Origin: Erysipelotrichaceae bacterium
Lineage (GTDB): Bacteria > Bacillota_I > Bacilli_A > Erysipelotrichales > Erysipelotrichaceae
NCBI GenBank assembly: GCA_017539025.1
Contig: JAFYHT010000031.1
Span: 1-52,688 of the forward strand
Length of the DNA stretch: 52,688 bases
Direction: 5' to 3'
Every line of letters starts with the position of its first letter. The first letter of the stretch is position 1. Both the position numbers and the translations under genes were made by a program. Under the pieces are notes generated by a model. It was not told where the DNA came from. It saw only the letters and a program-made list of their open reading frames with translations, and searched no databases. This document shows positions 15,456 to 24,063 of this stretch, piece after piece.

Positions 15456-16776
15456 CAGCTATACATTAAAAACCGAGGAATTCGTTCCGATCGAAGAAGG
15501 CAAGGTCAGCATGTATGTATGCGGACCGACCGTATACAATCATGCGCATATCGGCAATGCCCGTCCGATCGTCGTTTTCGATACTTTGAGAAGGACGATG
15601 GAGGCTTTGGGTTACAAGGTGAAATTCGTTTCCAACTTCACGGATGTCGATGACAAGATCATCAACAAGGCTCTGGAAGAAGGGGTGAGCGAAAGAGAGA
15701 TCGCCGATCGATATATCAAGGCATACAACGATGTCAGGAATTCTTTGAACATCGTACCATTGGATGTGACTCCGAGAGTTACCGAGACGATGGATGAGAT
15801 CATTGATTTCATCGACAAGCTGGTAAAGAAGGGCAATGCCTATGTCGTTGACGGTGATGTCTATTTCTCAGTGGAATCCGATCCGATGTATGGCGAGCTG
15901 TCTCATCAGAAACTGGAAGATCTCAATGCGGGTGCCAGAGTCGAGGCAAATGATCTCAAGAAGAATCCGCAGGATTTCGCATTGTGGAAGAAGACGGAAA
16001 AAGGTATCAAGTGGGATTCTCCATGGGGTGAAGGCAGACCCGGCTGGCATACGGAATGTGTCGTCATGATCGGCAAGGAATTCAATCACGGTCTGATCGA
16101 TATCCACGGCGGCGGCAAGGACCTCAAGTTCCCGCATCATGAAAACGAGATGGCGCAATCCGAGTGCTGCAACGGCCATCGTCTGGCAAACTACTGGATC
16201 CACAACGGCATGTTGGAGACAAAGGGCGGCAAGATGTCCAAGTCTTTGGGCAATACTCAATGGGCAAAGGATGTCATCGCGGAACATGGCGCAAATCTGG
16301 TCAGATGGTTCCTGCTCTCAGGCAAGTACAGAGATTCTCTGATCTATGATGATGAGACATTCAATGCAGCCAAGACCGAGTTAAACAAGATCACGACTGT
16401 TTTGAAACAGGTAGAGGTCAAGAGCCAGATCGAAGGCATCGAACTGAAAGATGATTTCAATCAGGAAAAATACGATGAATTCCTTGCACAGATGGCAGAT
16501 GATCTCAATACCCCGAATGCCTATATGGTCATCTTTGATACAGTGAAACTTTTAAACCAGTCATTGCGTACCAGAGACATCGATTGGGATAAGGTCGCGG
16601 AAAACTACAACGCGATCGAGAAGATGTTGGAGATATTGGGTGTTTTCATCGATAAGACTGTCTTAAGCGATGAGGATAAGGAAACCTACAAGAAGTGGAA
16701 TGAGGCCAAGGCAGCAAAGGATTTTGAGACTGCCGACCTGTACAGAAAGACCCTGATGGAAAAGGGAATCCTGTAA
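15442..16776 (+). CDS. cysS: Cysteinyl-tRNA synthetase
   Basis: A 444-residue class I aminoacyl-tRNA synthetase that charges tRNA-Cys. It has the first zinc Cys in MYVCGPTVYNHAHIGNARP, where HIGN is the HIGH motif. The second zinc Cys is in GWHTECVVMIGK, the metal/His cluster is HHENEMAQSEC, and KMSKS lies at residues 264-268. The length matches the family. GGAGG lies 6 nt before the ATG. The stop overlaps the mrnC start by one base, giving the cysS-mrnC-rlmB order usual in Bacillota. Confidence 0.97.
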   Translation: MKLYNSYTLKTEEFVPIEEGKVSMYVCGPTVYNHAHIGNARPIVVFDTLRRTMEALGYKVKFVSNFTDVDDKIINKALEEGVSEREIADRYIKAYNDVRNSLNIVPLDVTPRVTETMDEIIDFIDKLVKKGNAYVVDGDVYFSVESDPMYGELSHQKLEDLNAGARVEANDLKKNPQDFALWKKTEKGIKWDSPWGEGRPGWHTECVVMIGKEFNHGLIDIHGGGKDLKFPHHENEMAQSECCNGHRLANYWIHNGMLETKGGKMSKSLGNTQWAKDVIAEHGANLVRWFLLSGKYRDSLIYDDETFNAAKTELNKITTVLKQVEVKSQIEGIELKDDFNQEKYDEFLAQMADDLNTPNAYMVIFDTVKLLNQSLRTRDIDWDKVAENYNAIEKMLEILGVFIDKTVLSDEDKETYKKWNEAKAAKDFETADLYRKTLMEKGIL

Positions 16777-17159
16777 TGGATCTGAAGGAATACAGCGGAT
16801 ATTCACTGAGTTATATCGGCGATGCGGTCTTTACGCTGCACGTAAGACAGTTTTTCGTTGAACATCACTATCAGTCGTCTTCGTCTTTACAGCGCCTGTG
16901 CAACGCTTATAATTCGGCGAAAGGGCAGACTAAGGTATTCCACAGGCTGTTGGATGAAGGCTTCTTCAGCGAAGAAGAACTTGAAGTATATAAAAGAGGA
17001 AGGAACCACATCACACATATCCCGAAGAATGGTGATCTGGCGACTTATGAATGTGCTTCCGGTCTTGAAGCGGTCTGCGGATATCTCTATCTGAAAGATC
17101 AGAAAAGACTTGAGGAGTTTTTTGAGAAGGTATTTGAAGGAGGATTGCACAATGAGTGA
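16776..17159 (+). CDS. mrnC: Mini-ribonuclease III
   Basis: A 127-residue RNase III catalytic domain without a dsRNA-binding domain. It matures 23S rRNA ends in Bacillota. The catalytic helix motif LSYIGDAVFTLHVR and the second motif NDLA-like block GDLATYECASGLEAVCGYLY carry the metal-binding acidic residues. Length and position between cysS and rlmB match the family. The start overlaps the cysS stop (TAATG). The stop overlaps the rlmB start by 8 bp. Confidence 0.93.
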   Translation: MDLKEYSGYSLSYIGDAVFTLHVRQFFVEHHYQSSSSLQRLCNAYNSAKGQTKVFHRLLDEGFFSEEELEVYKRGRNHITHIPKNGDLATYECASGLEAVCGYLYLKDQKRLEEFFEKVFEGGLHNE

Positions 17160-17835
17160 TATCGTCTTCGGAAAGAATTCATTTTTTGAAGCACTCGATG
17201 CCGGCCGCATCCTCATGGCCTATGTTCTGAATGACAGCAACATCAAAGACAAGGGCATCCCTTACAAGGTGGTCGACCGCAAGACGCTTGACGGCATGTG
17301 CAGAGGGAATCATCAGGGCTATGTCGCCAAAGTAAAGGAGTTCAAGCTTTCTAAAGTTGAAGACATGTTGAAGGAGAAAGACGGCCTGATCGTCATCCTT
17401 GACGGTCTTGAGGATGTCCACAACCTCGGTGCCATCATCAGGACCTGCGAGTGTGCAGGTGCTGACGGAGTCATATATAAATCTCACAATTCGGTCAAGG
17501 TGAATCAGACAGTGGCCAAGGTCGCATGCGGCGCTCTGGAATATATGAAGGTCGCTGAAGTGACCAATCTTGTGAATACGATCAGAGAACTGAAAAAGAA
17601 GGGCTATTGGATCGTCGGTTCTGACGGCAGCGGAAAGATGCTGTACAACGACATCGATTACGACATGAATACGGTGCTCGTCATCGGTTCGGAAGGCAAG
17701 GGGATGTCCAGGCTCGTGAAAGAAGAATGCGACTATGTGGTGAGGCTTCCGATGTATGGAAAGGTCACAAGTCTCAATGCTTCGGTGGCTGCAGGTATCC
17801 TGATCTACAATATTTTGAGTTTTCGACAAAAATAA
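17152..17835 (+). CDS. rlmB: 23S rRNA 2'-O-methyltransferase RlmB (SpoU/TrmH family)
   Basis: A 227-residue SPOUT methyltransferase with the three knot motifs: LDGLEDVHNLGAIIRTCE, then VIGSEGKGMSRLVKE, and LPMYGKVTSLNASVAAGILI. In this family it methylates G2251 of 23S rRNA (E. coli numbering). The start 17152 is selected because GGAGG lies 10 nt upstream; the frame extends to 17110 inside mrnC. It overlaps mrnC by 8 bp. It closes the cysS operon, with 80 bp before the sigma factor gene. Confidence 0.92.
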   Translation: MSDIVFGKNSFFEALDAGRILMAYVLNDSNIKDKGIPYKVVDRKTLDGMCRGNHQGYVAKVKEFKLSKVEDMLKEKDGLIVILDGLEDVHNLGAIIRTCECAGADGVIYKSHNSVKVNQTVAKVACGALEYMKVAEVTNLVNTIRELKKKGYWIVGSDGSGKMLYNDIDYDMNTVLVIGSEGKGMSRLVKEECDYVVRLPMYGKVTSLNASVAAGILIYNILSFRQK

Positions 17836-17915
17836 TCCACAATTGTGGAAAAAAATGGCAATAAAATGGAGATTTTTGAACAACAAAAATTTTTTATTTC
17901 ATTCATAATTAAATT

Positions 17916-18491
17916 ATGATCGAAAAAGAAATTCATGTTCATAAACTGATCAGAAGGATCAGGAATCACGATCAGGAAGCTTTCGGTGAGCTGCTGGAAG
18001 TATTCCAACGTATGATCTACAAGATCATCTACTCGTTCAATCTCGACAACGGAGATTTCCGTGCCGATGAGAACGATCTGTTCCAGGAGGCATGTCTTGC
18101 CTTGTATGACGCCGTTTTTACATACGAGGAAGACAGGAACGTCCAGTTTCTTACTTATGCCTACATGGTGATCAGGTCCAGAGTTTCAACTCAGCTGCGC
18201 TGCTTAAGCCGCAATCAGGGTGAAGAACTGGTATCGATCGACAACAGGCTGGATCATTCGCTGAAATTTGCCGTCAGCGAAGATCCTGTACAGTATCACC
18301 GCGACGAAGAGTTCAAGGAGAAATACGAACAGTTTCTTTCCACTTTGAACGATGAAGATCGAAAGATCCTGGAACTCAGAGATGAGGACCTCAGCTACAA
18401 ACAGATCGCAGAAGAGCTTGGCATTACGGTCAAGAGAGTCGACAATCGTCTGCGTAATCTGAAAAAGAGATTCAAGCATTTTATGATGTAA
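17916..18491 (+). CDS. sigH: RNA polymerase sigma factor, SigH-like
   Basis: A 191-residue sigma-70-type factor. Region 2 includes ADENDLFQEACLALYDAVFT followed by FLTYAYMVIRSRVSTQLR. Region 4 includes LSYKQIAEELGITVKRVDNR followed by LRNLKKRF. The position between rlmB and rpmG-secE-nusG is that of sigH in Bacillota. The sporulation role of Bacillus SigH need not hold here. The ATG is preceded by CATAAT with 6 nt between and no Shine-Dalgarno, which suggests a leaderless message. The gene name is by synteny. Confidence 0.8.
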   Translation: MIEKEIHVHKLIRRIRNHDQEAFGELLEVFQRMIYKIIYSFNLDNGDFRADENDLFQEACLALYDAVFTYEEDRNVQFLTYAYMVIRSRVSTQLRCLSRNQGEELVSIDNRLDHSLKFAVSEDPVQYHRDEEFKEKYEQFLSTLNDEDRKILELRDEDLSYKQIAEELGITVKRVDNRLRNLKKRFKHFMM

Positions 18492-18542
18492 GTGTTTTTC
18501 TTAAAAAAGCCGTATTTTAAGGGAAAACTGTTCATTGATTCA

Positions 18543-18572
18543 TTGACTTTTATGACTCTGATGAGTTATAGT
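18543..18572 (+). promoter_or_regulatory. Promoter of rpmG-secE-nusG
   Basis: -35 TTGACT (18543-18548), an 18-bp spacer, and -10 TATAGT (18567-18572), about 50 bp before rpmG. A small GTTATC/GATAAC hairpin with T-rich tail (about 18575-18600) lies in the leader and might attenuate. Confidence 0.5.
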
Positions 18573-18621
18573 ATAAAAGGTTATCAGGAGATAACTTTTT
18601 ATATACCTTGAAGGAGGAATT

Positions 18622-18774
18622 ATGAAGGAAAAAAAGAAAGTAATTCTTACCTGCAGCGTCTGTCTGTCGCGCAATTATTCGACAAACAAAAACAAGAACA
18701 ATGCCAAGCGCATTGAACTGATGAAATACTGTCCCAGATGCAATACACACACTTTGCATAAGGAGACAAAATAG
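18622..18774 (+). CDS. rpmG: Ribosomal protein L33
   Basis: A 50-residue L33 of the zinc-binding type: a [16 protein letters not shown] block gives one Cys pair and [15 protein letters not shown] gives the other. It is part of the large ribosomal subunit near the E site. GGAGGAAT precedes the ATG. It is the first of the compact rpmG-secE-nusG group, with 9 bp to secE. Confidence 0.95.
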   Translation: MKEKKKVILTCSVCLSRNYSTNKNKNNAKRIELMKYCPRCNTHTLHKETK

Positions 18775-18783
18775 GAGGGTAAT

Positions 18784-18963
18784 ATGAAGTGGTTTAGTTT
18801 CTCTGCGATCTGGAAAGAGATCTCCAAGATCCGTTGGCCTAAGAAGGGCGATCTTGTGACGAATTCCATCCAGGTCATCATTTTTACGGGTTTCTTTGTC
18901 CTGTTTTTTGCCTTATGTCTGGCTGTCATTTCAGCGATCCTGAATGCTTTAGGAGTACTGTAA
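18784..18963 (+). CDS. secE: Preprotein translocase subunit SecE
   Basis: A 59-residue single-span SecE. The amphipathic helix WKEISKIRWPKKGDLVTNSI is followed by a hydrophobic segment of about 20 residues. This is the short Gram-positive form. It clamps SecY in the translocon. GGAGGG lies 5 nt before the ATG. The stop is one base before the nusG start. Confidence 0.95.
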   Translation: MKWFSFSAIWKEISKIRWPKKGDLVTNSIQVIIFTGFFVLFFALCLAVISAILNALGVL

Positions 18964-18964
18964 G

Positions 18965-19519
18965 ATGACTGAACAGGCAAACAAGAAGGAGTGGTATGTC
19001 GTAAATACCTACGCCGGACACGAGAACAGAGTCAAGGACAATCTTGAAAAGAGACTTGAGACCATGGGTATTTCGGAAAACCTGTTCAGGATCGTTGTCG
19101 CTGAAGAGACACAGATCGAGGTCAAGAACGAAAAATCCAAGGAAGTCGTCAAGAACATCTTCCCGGGTTACCTCTTTGTTGAAATGATCATGACCGATGA
19201 AGCGTGGTATGTCGTCAGAAATACTCCGGGCGTTACCGGATTTATCGGTTCATCAGGCGGCGGCGCAAAGCCGTTCCCGGTCAAGCAGGATGAGATCGAA
19301 AAGATCTTAAGAAGGATCGGTCAGTCCGACAAGAGTATCGAAGTCGATTTCGCAGTCGGCGATACCGTCAAGATCTTATCAGGTCCGTTCTCAGGTATGG
19401 AAGGCAAGGTCGAATCCATGAACGACCAGACTCAGGTCGCTACCGTACTGATCATCCTGTTCGGTCGTGAGACACCGACGGATATCAACTATGTCGATCT
19501 GGCTAAAAGTGATTTTTAA
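18965..19519 (+). CDS. nusG: Transcription termination/antitermination protein NusG
   Basis: A 184-residue NusG. The NGN domain begins KKEWYVVNTYAGHENRVKDN and contains FPGYLFVEM and VRNTPGVTGFIG. The C-terminal KOW domain holds GDTVKILSGPFSGMEGKV. It binds the RNA polymerase clamp formed by RpoB/RpoC, whose genes are in this window. AGGAG inside the end of secE serves as the ribosome-binding site. Unlike the common order, rplK does not follow; secG does. Confidence 0.96.
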   Translation: MTEQANKKEWYVVNTYAGHENRVKDNLEKRLETMGISENLFRIVVAEETQIEVKNEKSKEVVKNIFPGYLFVEMIMTDEAWYVVRNTPGVTGFIGSSGGGAKPFPVKQDEIEKILRRIGQSDKSIEVDFAVGDTVKILSGPFSGMEGKVESMNDQTQVATVLIILFGRETPTDINYVDLAKSDF

Positions 19520-19529
19520 GGAGTGAATT

Positions 19530-19748
19530 ATGAAAGTATTATTACTTATCGTTGCAGTAGCGCTGATACTGATTTCTCTGCTGCAGGGCGGAAAGTCCGA
19601 TGCTCTGTCTGCTTTTACAGGCAGCGGTGATCTGGGTTTATTCCAGAATGTCAAGGAACGCGGTCCCGAAAAGGTCATCTCTATCGTTACGATGGTCCTG
19701 GGTATCGTTTTCTTCGTACTGGTCATCATCATCAGAATCATGGATTAA
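19530..19748 (+). CDS. secG: Preprotein translocase subunit SecG
   Basis: A 72-residue SecG with two transmembrane helices (about 1-18 and 50-70). They are joined by the loop LLQGGKSDALSAFTGSGDLG, where the LLQ...G pattern is typical. It is an auxiliary part of SecYEG. It lies 10 bp after nusG with AAGGAG 7 nt before ATG, so secE, nusG and secG are likely one transcript that ends at the hairpin after 19750. Confidence 0.92.
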   Translation: MKVLLLIVAVALILISLLQGGKSDALSAFTGSGDLGLFQNVKERGPEKVISIVTMVLGIVFFVLVIIIRIMD

Positions 19749-19749
19749 T

Positions 19750-19778
19750 AAATAGCGAAATATCATTTCGCTATTTTC
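19750..19778 (+). terminator. Terminator after secG
   Basis: An 11-bp stem AATAGCGAAAT/ATTTCGCTATT with a 3-nt loop and a short T run directly after the secG stop. The T tract is weak (TTTTC), so readthrough to smpB is possible. Confidence 0.6.
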
Positions 19779-19788
19779 AACTGTTTAT

Positions 19789-20229
19789 ATGAAAGATATC
19801 GTAGTCAACAAGAAAGCTTATCACGATTATGCGATCGAAGAGACCTATGAAGCGGGCATGGTCCTGCTGGGTTCCGAGATCAAATCGTTACGAAAAGGGA
19901 AAGTGTCACTTAAGGAGGCTTATGTGACTTTTTCCTCTGGTGAAGCTTTCATCAAGGGAATGCATATCGCTTCATATAAGGAAGCTACCTATAATGACCA
20001 TGACGAGACCAGAGACAGGAAGCTGCTTCTGCATAAAAGGGAGATCGCAAAACTATTCTCCAGATGCAAGATACAGGGCTATACCTGTATCCCATTAAGG
20101 ATCTATCTCAAGGATGGAAAAGCCAAGATCGAGATCGCTCTTGCCAAGGGTAAGACCCTTTACGACAAGAGAGAGTCTGATAAGAAGAGAGATATGGAAC
20201 GTCAGGCAAAACAGGGCATAAGATTCTGA
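19789..20229 (+). CDS. smpB: SsrA-binding protein SmpB
   Basis: A 146-residue SmpB. It begins VNKKAYHDYAIEETYEAGMV and contains LLGSEIKSLRKGKVSLKEAY, then CIPLRIYLKDGKAKIEIALA, and ends YDKRESDKKRDMERQAKQ, the basic tail that enters the mRNA channel. With tmRNA, encoded at 51185 in this window, it rescues stalled ribosomes. There is no Shine-Dalgarno before the ATG. A terminator hairpin separates it from secG. Confidence 0.96.
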   Translation: MKDIVVNKKAYHDYAIEETYEAGMVLLGSEIKSLRKGKVSLKEAYVTFSSGEAFIKGMHIASYKEATYNDHDETRDRKLLLHKREIAKLFSRCKIQGYTCIPLRIYLKDGKAKIEIALAKGKTLYDKRESDKKRDMERQAKQGIRF

Positions 20230-20270
20230 AAGAATAAGATATAATTAGAGTATAAGAATGGAGAAAACAG

Positions 20271-20840
20271 ATGGAAAAATTTATCGTTGAAATCAGTGCT
20301 CGTCATATCCATGTTACAAAGGAACAGGTTGCGATCCTGTTTGGTGAAGGCCATGCCTTGACTCCGAAGAAGGATCTTTCTCAGCCGGGCCAGTTTGCCT
20401 GCGAAGAAAAGCTGACGATCGTCGGCCCGAGAGGTGAACTGAAGGCTTCTATCCTGGGTCCTGAAAGAAAAGAAGCTCAGGTCGAACTTTCCCTGACAGA
20501 TGCCAGAACACTTGGTGTTGAGGCTAAGATCAGAGAATCAGGCGACATCGAAGGTACAGCCGGCATCAAGCTGGTCGGTCCTGCCGGTGAAATTGAACTG
20601 GAAAAAGGTGTTATCGCTGCCAAGAGACATGTCCATATGACTCCTGCAGATGCAGAGAAATACGGTGTTACAAATGGTGAGATCGTCAATGTCAAAGTCG
20701 AGACAGAAGGCAGAAGCCTTGTGTTCGGTGACACTGTCGTCAGAGTCAGAGAGGACTTCGCTTTAGCGATGCATATCGATACAGATGAAGGCAATGCTGC
20801 CGGTATCAAGGGCAGTGCTTTAGGAGAAATAGTGAAGTAA
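20271..20840 (+). CDS. PduL-like phosphate acyltransferase
   Basis: A 189-residue protein with two copies of the PduL domain signature: ISARHIHVTKEQVAILFGEG at the start, and AAKRHVHMTPADAEKYGVTN near residue 118. The His pairs bind the metal ions. PduL transfers acyl groups between CoA and phosphate. No bacterial-microcompartment gene is near, so it more likely serves as the cell's phosphotransacetylase for acetate formation than in propanediol use. GGAG lies 9 nt before the ATG. It is monocistronic, closing with a hairpin. Confidence 0.88.
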   Translation: MEKFIVEISARHIHVTKEQVAILFGEGHALTPKKDLSQPGQFACEEKLTIVGPRGELKASILGPERKEAQVELSLTDARTLGVEAKIRESGDIEGTAGIKLVGPAGEIELEKGVIAAKRHVHMTPADAEKYGVTNGEIVNVKVETEGRSLVFGDTVVRVREDFALAMHIDTDEGNAAGIKGSALGEIVK

Positions 20841-20852
20841 TTCACTATTTTT
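20828..20852 (+). terminator. Terminator overlapping the end of the PduL-like gene
   Basis: A 9-bp stem AATAGTGAA (20828-20836) / TTCACTATT (20841-20849) with the loop GTAA, followed by a T run. The stop codon lies in the loop region. Confidence 0.7.
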
Positions 20853-20856
20853 TAAT

Positions 20857-21660
20857 ATGATCTATACACTGGAAAATGATGTGACGATCCTCAAGGTTGA
20901 TACGCATGCCTGCGAGATCGCAAGTTTCAGAAGGAAAGACAAAGATATCGAATACATGTGGAACGGGGATCCCACATATTGGGCAAACCGCAATCCTTTG
21001 CTGTTCCCGCATGTTTCCGCTCCAGAAAACAAGATATTGAATTTCAAGGGAAAAGACTATAAGGTCAACAATCACGGTTTCTGCCGTAAGAGCGACTTTG
21101 AATTCGTGGAACAGGGAGAAGACTTCCTGCATTTCAGATTGACAGATAACGAAGAGACCCTGAAAGAATATCCTTATCATTTTGAACTCAACGTCAGATA
21201 TACGTTAAAGGAAAATCAGGTTTCGATCGATTATGAGGTAGTCAATAAGGAAGAAGGAAAGCTCTATTTTGGTTTTGGCCAGCATCCGGCTTTCATGTGT
21301 CCTTTGGTAAAGGATAAACAGTTCTCTGACTATTTCATCGAATTTGAAAAAGAAGATGTAGAAGGCAAGAGACTTGATCTGAGCTATGAACTGTTTGAGA
21401 AATATCCGACCTATGTCGTGAACGATCCGCAAAGCAGAAGATTCGTATTGAGCGATGGGGAAAACAAGGTCGTCATGGATACCGATGAGAAATATAAGAT
21501 CTTTGCGGTATGGACTCCTCATGCGCCGTTTGTCTGTCTCGAACCTTGGGTCAATACCCTGGAAAAGGAAGTCAGCGATACTCCTTTCGAGGAAAGGGAT
21601 GTCATCGTTCTGGAAGAAGGACAGACATATCAGATCGGCTATAAATTCGCCATCGTATAA
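20857..21660 (+). CDS. Aldose 1-epimerase family protein (LacX-like)
   Basis: A 267-residue galactose-mutarotase-like protein. The family features are the opening HACEIASFRRKDKDIEYMWN, the segment NHGFCRKSDFEF with the catalytic-region His, GFGQHPAFMCPL, and EPWVNTLEKE near the C-terminus with the catalytic Glu. Members interconvert anomers of sugars; the exact sugar is unknown. The ATG follows the previous terminator by only a few bases and has no Shine-Dalgarno, with a TATTTT box about 5 nt before it. It may therefore be leaderless. Confidence 0.88.
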   Translation: MIYTLENDVTILKVDTHACEIASFRRKDKDIEYMWNGDPTYWANRNPLLFPHVSAPENKILNFKGKDYKVNNHGFCRKSDFEFVEQGEDFLHFRLTDNEETLKEYPYHFELNVRYTLKENQVSIDYEVVNKEEGKLYFGFGQHPAFMCPLVKDKQFSDYFIEFEKEDVEGKRLDLSYELFEKYPTYVVNDPQSRRFVLSDGENKVVMDTDEKYKIFAVWTPHAPFVCLEPWVNTLEKEVSDTPFEERDVIVLEEGQTYQIGYKFAIV

Positions 21661-21723
21661 GGAAGCATTTCGCTTTATTTCCTTTATCCTTTTATGGATA
21701 ATTGAAGCAGGAGGTATCTGAAT

Positions 21724-22032
21724 ATGAAAATAATCAATGCAGCTGAATTTGAAGAGCTGGTAAAAAATGGTACGAGTTTCGTTGATTTCTTCGCTGACTG
21801 GTGTGGTCCATGCAAGATGCTGGGACCGGTCCTGGAAGAAGTTTCAAAGGATTATCCTGATATAGAATTTGTTAAGGTCAATGTTGATGACAACATGGAT
21901 CTGGCTGAGAAGTTCTCTATCATGTCTATCCCGCAGGTCTTCATGTTCAAAGACGGTGAAGTCATCGGCAAGTTCGGCGGATATCGTGATGCCGGAGGAG
22001 TCAAGGCTTTCATTGATCAGACGATCGCATAA
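21724..22032 (+). CDS. trxA: Thioredoxin
   Basis: A 102-residue thioredoxin with the active site WCGPCK (Cys27 and Cys30) in DFFADWCGPCKMLGPVLEE. The cis-Pro is in IMSIPQVFMFKDGE. It reduces protein disulfides in the cytoplasm. GGAGG lies 8 nt before the ATG. It is followed by a strong bidirectional terminator, so it is probably a single gene or the end of a short unit with the epimerase. Confidence 0.96.
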   Translation: MKIINAAEFEELVKNGTSFVDFFADWCGPCKMLGPVLEEVSKDYPDIEFVKVNVDDNMDLAEKFSIMSIPQVFMFKDGEVIGKFGGYRDAGGVKAFIDQTIA

Positions 22033-22045
22033 AAAAGAATCAAAG

Positions 22046-22088
22046 AAAAAAGGCATTTGTGAATCACACAGAACACAGATGCCTTTTT
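22046..22088. terminator. Bidirectional terminator
   Basis: A stem AAAAAAGGCAT / ATGCCTTTTTT with further TGTG/CACA pairing lies between convergent genes (trxA and the minus-strand fragment). T runs on both strands suit both directions. Confidence 0.75.
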
Positions 22089-22094
22089 TAATGC

Positions 22095-22295
22095 CTAATT
22101 CAGCTTTGAGGAAGGTCCTGTCTTTTCAAGATAGGCAGCAGCCTCTTCTTCGCTGAGTTTTCCATCTTTCAGCAGTTCAGCGATCAAAGAGTTGATCCCT
22201 TCCTGTCTTCCCAGAGCTTTTCCTTTTTGTTCGCCTTCTTTCAGACCTTCATGATAATCAATCCAAGCTTGACATTTGGTGATCTCTCCGCCCAT
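22095..22295 (-). pseudogene. C-terminal remnant resembling an Rpn/PD-(D/E)XK transposase-like protein
   Basis: A 66-residue frame. Its part WIDYHEGLKEGEQKGKALGR followed by a short helix and LSEEEAAAYL resembles the C-terminal tail of Rpn-family (PD-(D/E)XK nuclease/transposase-like) proteins, which end with a repeat-rich EGEQKG helix. The nuclease domain is missing. It does have an ATG with GGAGG 12 nt upstream, so a short peptide could be made. It is best treated as a gene remnant next to the thioredoxin terminator. Confidence 0.45.
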
Positions 22296-22456
22296 GATTT
22301 TTCCGACCTCCTTCCTAACATTATTATATCGTTTTGCGTATGTTTCGGCCTGTTTTTCAATATTTTAGAAAGAGTTTGAAAAAGCATCTTTGAACTGAAA
22401 CTTTTTATTTTCTTTATATATTCCTGTTTTTAACTATAAAAAAGTGAAAAATAACG

Positions 22457-22462
22457 TATAAT
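22457..22462 (+). promoter_or_regulatory. -10 box of the pot operon
   Basis: Consensus TATAAT (22457-22462) 26 bp before the potA start. The -35 region is AT-rich and not distinct. Confidence 0.45.
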
Positions 22463-22488
22463 GATTTTATTTGAAGGGGGAATTGACT

Positions 22489-24063
22489 ATGGAAAAGTTA
22501 ATTGAATTCCGAAATATCGTTAAGAATTTCGATGGTCAAATGGTTTTGAAAGGAATCAATCTCGATATCTATGAGAACGAGTTTGTGACACTTTTGGGAC
22601 CATCAGGTTGTGGTAAGACAACCCTGCTTAGGATCCTGGGCGGATTCCTCGAACAGGACGAAGGTTCTGTTATATTTAATGGTGAAGAAATCTCGAATGT
22701 ACCGGCTTATAAGCGTCCGATCAACACAGTCTTCCAGAAGTATGCACTGTTTCCACATCTGAACGTTTATGAAAACGTCGCATTCGGTTTAAGGATCAAG
22801 AAGATGTCGAATGACCTGATCAAGCCGAAAGTAGACAGGATGCTTGAACTGGTTGGCCTGGATGGCTATCAGAAGAAGGATGTCAACCTTCTTTCCGGTG
22901 GGCAGCAGCAGCGTGTCGCCATTGCCAGAGCTCTGGTCAATGAACCGGACGTACTGCTTCTGGATGAACCTTTGAGTGCATTGGATGCCAAACTGCGTAA
23001 GGAGATGCAGCAGGAACTCAAGCGCATTCAGGAAGAAGTCGGTATCACATTCATTTTTGTTACTCATGATCAGGAAGAAGCGCTGACGATGTCCGATAAG
23101 ATCGTCGTTTTAAAGGACGGCAATATCGAACAGATCGGTACACCGACAGAAATATACAATGAGCCTGTCAACAGATATGTTGCCAACTTCATCGGTCAGT
23201 CCAATATCATGGACGGCATCATGAAGAAGGATTATCTGGTCAACTTTGATGACAAGGATTTCGAATGTGTCGACCACGACTTCAAGGAGAATCAGCCTGT
23301 TGATGTCGTCATCAGACCGGAAGATATCCAGATCAAGAAGAAGGGCAGAGGAAAGCTCAATGGCCAGGTCATGTCAAGCCTGTTCAAGGGTGTTCACTAT
23401 GAAGTCATCGTTGAGACCAAGCGTGGTGCTGCCAAGACTGTTACCCTTCACGTCTTAGGAAACGAAGATGTTTATAACGAGGCAGCAAACGAAAAGATGT
23501 CTGCTGCTGACTTCTCAATGGATATCGAAGACGTTCCATCAATCACTGATGAAGATCTGATCTTACGTGCCAACGCACAGGCGTGGAAGGCTGATGATTC
23601 TGAGGATGAAGTTTCCATCAAGGAAGTCATTCACAATATCAAGGCCGAAGCAGGCAAGTATCCGATCACATTCAGGACTGCTGCCGGAACATGTGTCAAT
23701 GCCGATGTCAATGTCGTTTTACCTAAGGTAAATGAAGACAAGGAAGAAAAGATCGGTATCCAGGCTTTCGATGTCTACAAGACGATCGATGAGATCAATG
23801 AATCCATGGCGATTTCCGTTGACTTGAGAAACTGGGCCGATGCTTACGCATGGGATCTGGAAACTGAAAATGAAGTAGAGATCGATGACGTCCGTTTCGA
23901 TTTCGATCCGATGGAGATCACAGAAGGCGACTATGAAGTGACATTCGTTACCGAAGGCCGCACTTACAAGATCCACACGACAGAGTATCAGGAAGAAGGA
24001 GATATCGTTTCTCTGGACTTCGATCCTGAAGACATTCATGTAATGGAAAAGAGTATCGGATAA
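22489..24063 (+). CDS. potA: Spermidine/putrescine ABC transporter ATP-binding protein PotA with a large insertion
   Basis: A 524-residue ATPase against about 350-380 for usual PotA. The ABC domain is complete: Walker [19 protein letters not shown], signature [16 protein letters not shown], Walker [18 protein letters not shown] and the switch His in [10 protein letters not shown]. The TOBE domain starts near residue 269 ([14 protein letters not shown]), and its last strand appears only at 505-524 ([12 protein letters not shown]). Between them, about residues 315-500, lie two segments that look like DUF5011-type Ig-fold repeats. GGGGG precedes the ATG at 22489 by 8 nt. The stop overlaps the potB start. 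Confidence 0.9.
   Translation: MEKLIEFRNIVKNFDGQMVLKGINLDIYENEFVTLLGPSGCGKTTLLRILGGFLEQDEGSVIFNGEEISNVPAYKRPINTVFQKYALFPHLNVYENVAFGLRIKKMSNDLIKPKVDRMLELVGLDGYQKKDVNLLSGGQQQRVAIARALVNEPDVLLLDEPLSALDAKLRKEMQQELKRIQEEVGITFIFVTHDQEEALTMSDKIVVLKDGNIEQIGTPTEIYNEPVNRYVANFIGQSNIMDGIMKKDYLVNFDDKDFECVDHDFKENQPVDVVIRPEDIQIKKKGRGKLNGQVMSSLFKGVHYEVIVETKRGAAKTVTLHVLGNEDVYNEAANEKMSAADFSMDIEDVPSITDEDLILRANAQAWKADDSEDEVSIKEVIHNIKAEAGKYPITFRTAAGTCVNADVNVVLPKVNEDKEEKIGIQAFDVYKTIDEINESMAISVDLRNWADAYAWDLETENEVEIDDVRFDFDPMEITEGDYEVTFVTEGRTYKIHTTEYQEEGDIVSLDFDPEDIHVMEKSIG

Noticed and set aside
15868..16287. Long antisense frames within cysS and other core genes
   Set aside because: They lie entirely inside highly conserved genes on the opposite strand, are rich in codon-bias artefacts and lack ribosome-binding sites.
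22296..22488. A riboswitch upstream of potA
   Set aside because: The leader is short and AT-rich, with only a -10 box and a ribosome-binding site; no conserved fold was recognised.
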